A stretch of DNA of 7,734 nucleotides from NCBI GenBank assembly GCA_025351675.1, contig JANXVK010000002.1:1-7734 (forward strand), given 5' to 3'. A program made the position numbers and the translations under genes. Under the pieces are notes generated by a model. That model was given only the letters and a program-made list of their open reading frames with translations, was not told where the DNA came from and searched no databases. The DNA comes from Rhizobacter sp. Its GTDB lineage: Bacteria > Pseudomonadota > Gammaproteobacteria > Burkholderiales > Burkholderiaceae_C. Numbering within the stretch: position 1 is the first letter of the stretch; every line of letters begins with the position of its first letter. Of the stretch, positions 7,559 to 7,734 are shown in pieces.

Positions 7559-7734
7559 AGCCGCACCTCGACCTGCAGCCCGGGATGGGCATTGCGCAGG
7601 TTCAGCGAGCCACCGTGCGCCTGCGCGACGAGCCGGCACAGGTACAGCCCCAGCCCGACGCCTCCGGTCGCGCGCTGGCGGGCGCTGTCGGGGCGGTGGA
7701 AAGCTTGGGCGAGCAGCGGGAGCTGCGCTTCATC
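7549..7734 (-). CDS. Sensor histidine kinase, C-terminal end (partial)
   Basis: The window holds the last 61 codons and the stop at 7549-7551; the gene continues beyond the right edge. The fragment is the end of a HATPase_c ATP-binding domain: the F-box region with FHRPDSAR (fragment residues 12-19), the G2 box GVGLGL (25-30) followed by YLCRLVAQAHGG, and a final beta strand, VEVRLPR. Such domains supply ATP for autophosphorylation of a membrane sensor kinase in two-component systems. The signal sensed and the partner regulator cannot be told because the rest of the gene is missing. Its stop lies only 9 bases past the end of the convergent peroxiredoxin gene. Confidence 0.88.
   Translation of the reverse strand, partial: DEAQLPLLAQAFHRPDSARQRATGGVGLGLYLCRLVAQAHGGSLNLRNAHPGLQVEVRLPR

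Overview
This is a GC-rich, gene-dense bacterial window. The protein sequences, the Lys/Ala-rich histone H1-like tail at the left edge and the adhC-fghA formaldehyde pair fit a betaproteobacterium of the order Burkholderiales; that placement is inferred from protein character, and no rRNA or other marker is present to test it.

Layout from left to right: the last codons of a plus-strand histone H1-like gene, followed by a strong intrinsic terminator; a minus-strand unknown protein (135-620); a roughly 270-bp hairpin-rich intergenic stretch; a translationally coupled minus-strand pair, a VF530-type small protein (2838-3077) followed by an S9-family prolyl-oligopeptidase-type peptidase (892-2841); a minus-strand cluster reading GMC-family FAD oxidoreductase (5204-6793), then adhC (4040-5146), then fghA (3181-4038); a 206-bp divergent intergenic region; a plus-strand exported peroxiredoxin (7000-7539); and the minus-strand 3' end of a sensor histidine kinase cut by the right edge.

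Functionally, adhC and fghA form the glutathione-dependent formaldehyde detoxification route: S-hydroxymethylglutathione is oxidised to S-formylglutathione, which is hydrolysed to formate and glutathione. The GMC dehydrogenase just upstream on the same strand may supply an aldehyde, or lie on a pathway such as choline catabolism that releases formaldehyde; this link is inference.

The least expected structure is a pair of about 45-base two-hairpin repeats in inverted orientation (848-890 and 3081-3125). They lie immediately after the stop codon of the peptidase and immediately before the start codon of the VF530-type gene. The copies differ in the stem of one hairpin by a compensatory base-pair change. 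Further hairpins, one of them of REP-like GTAG type, sit beside the left copy. No transposase, CRISPR array, tRNA or rRNA is visible.
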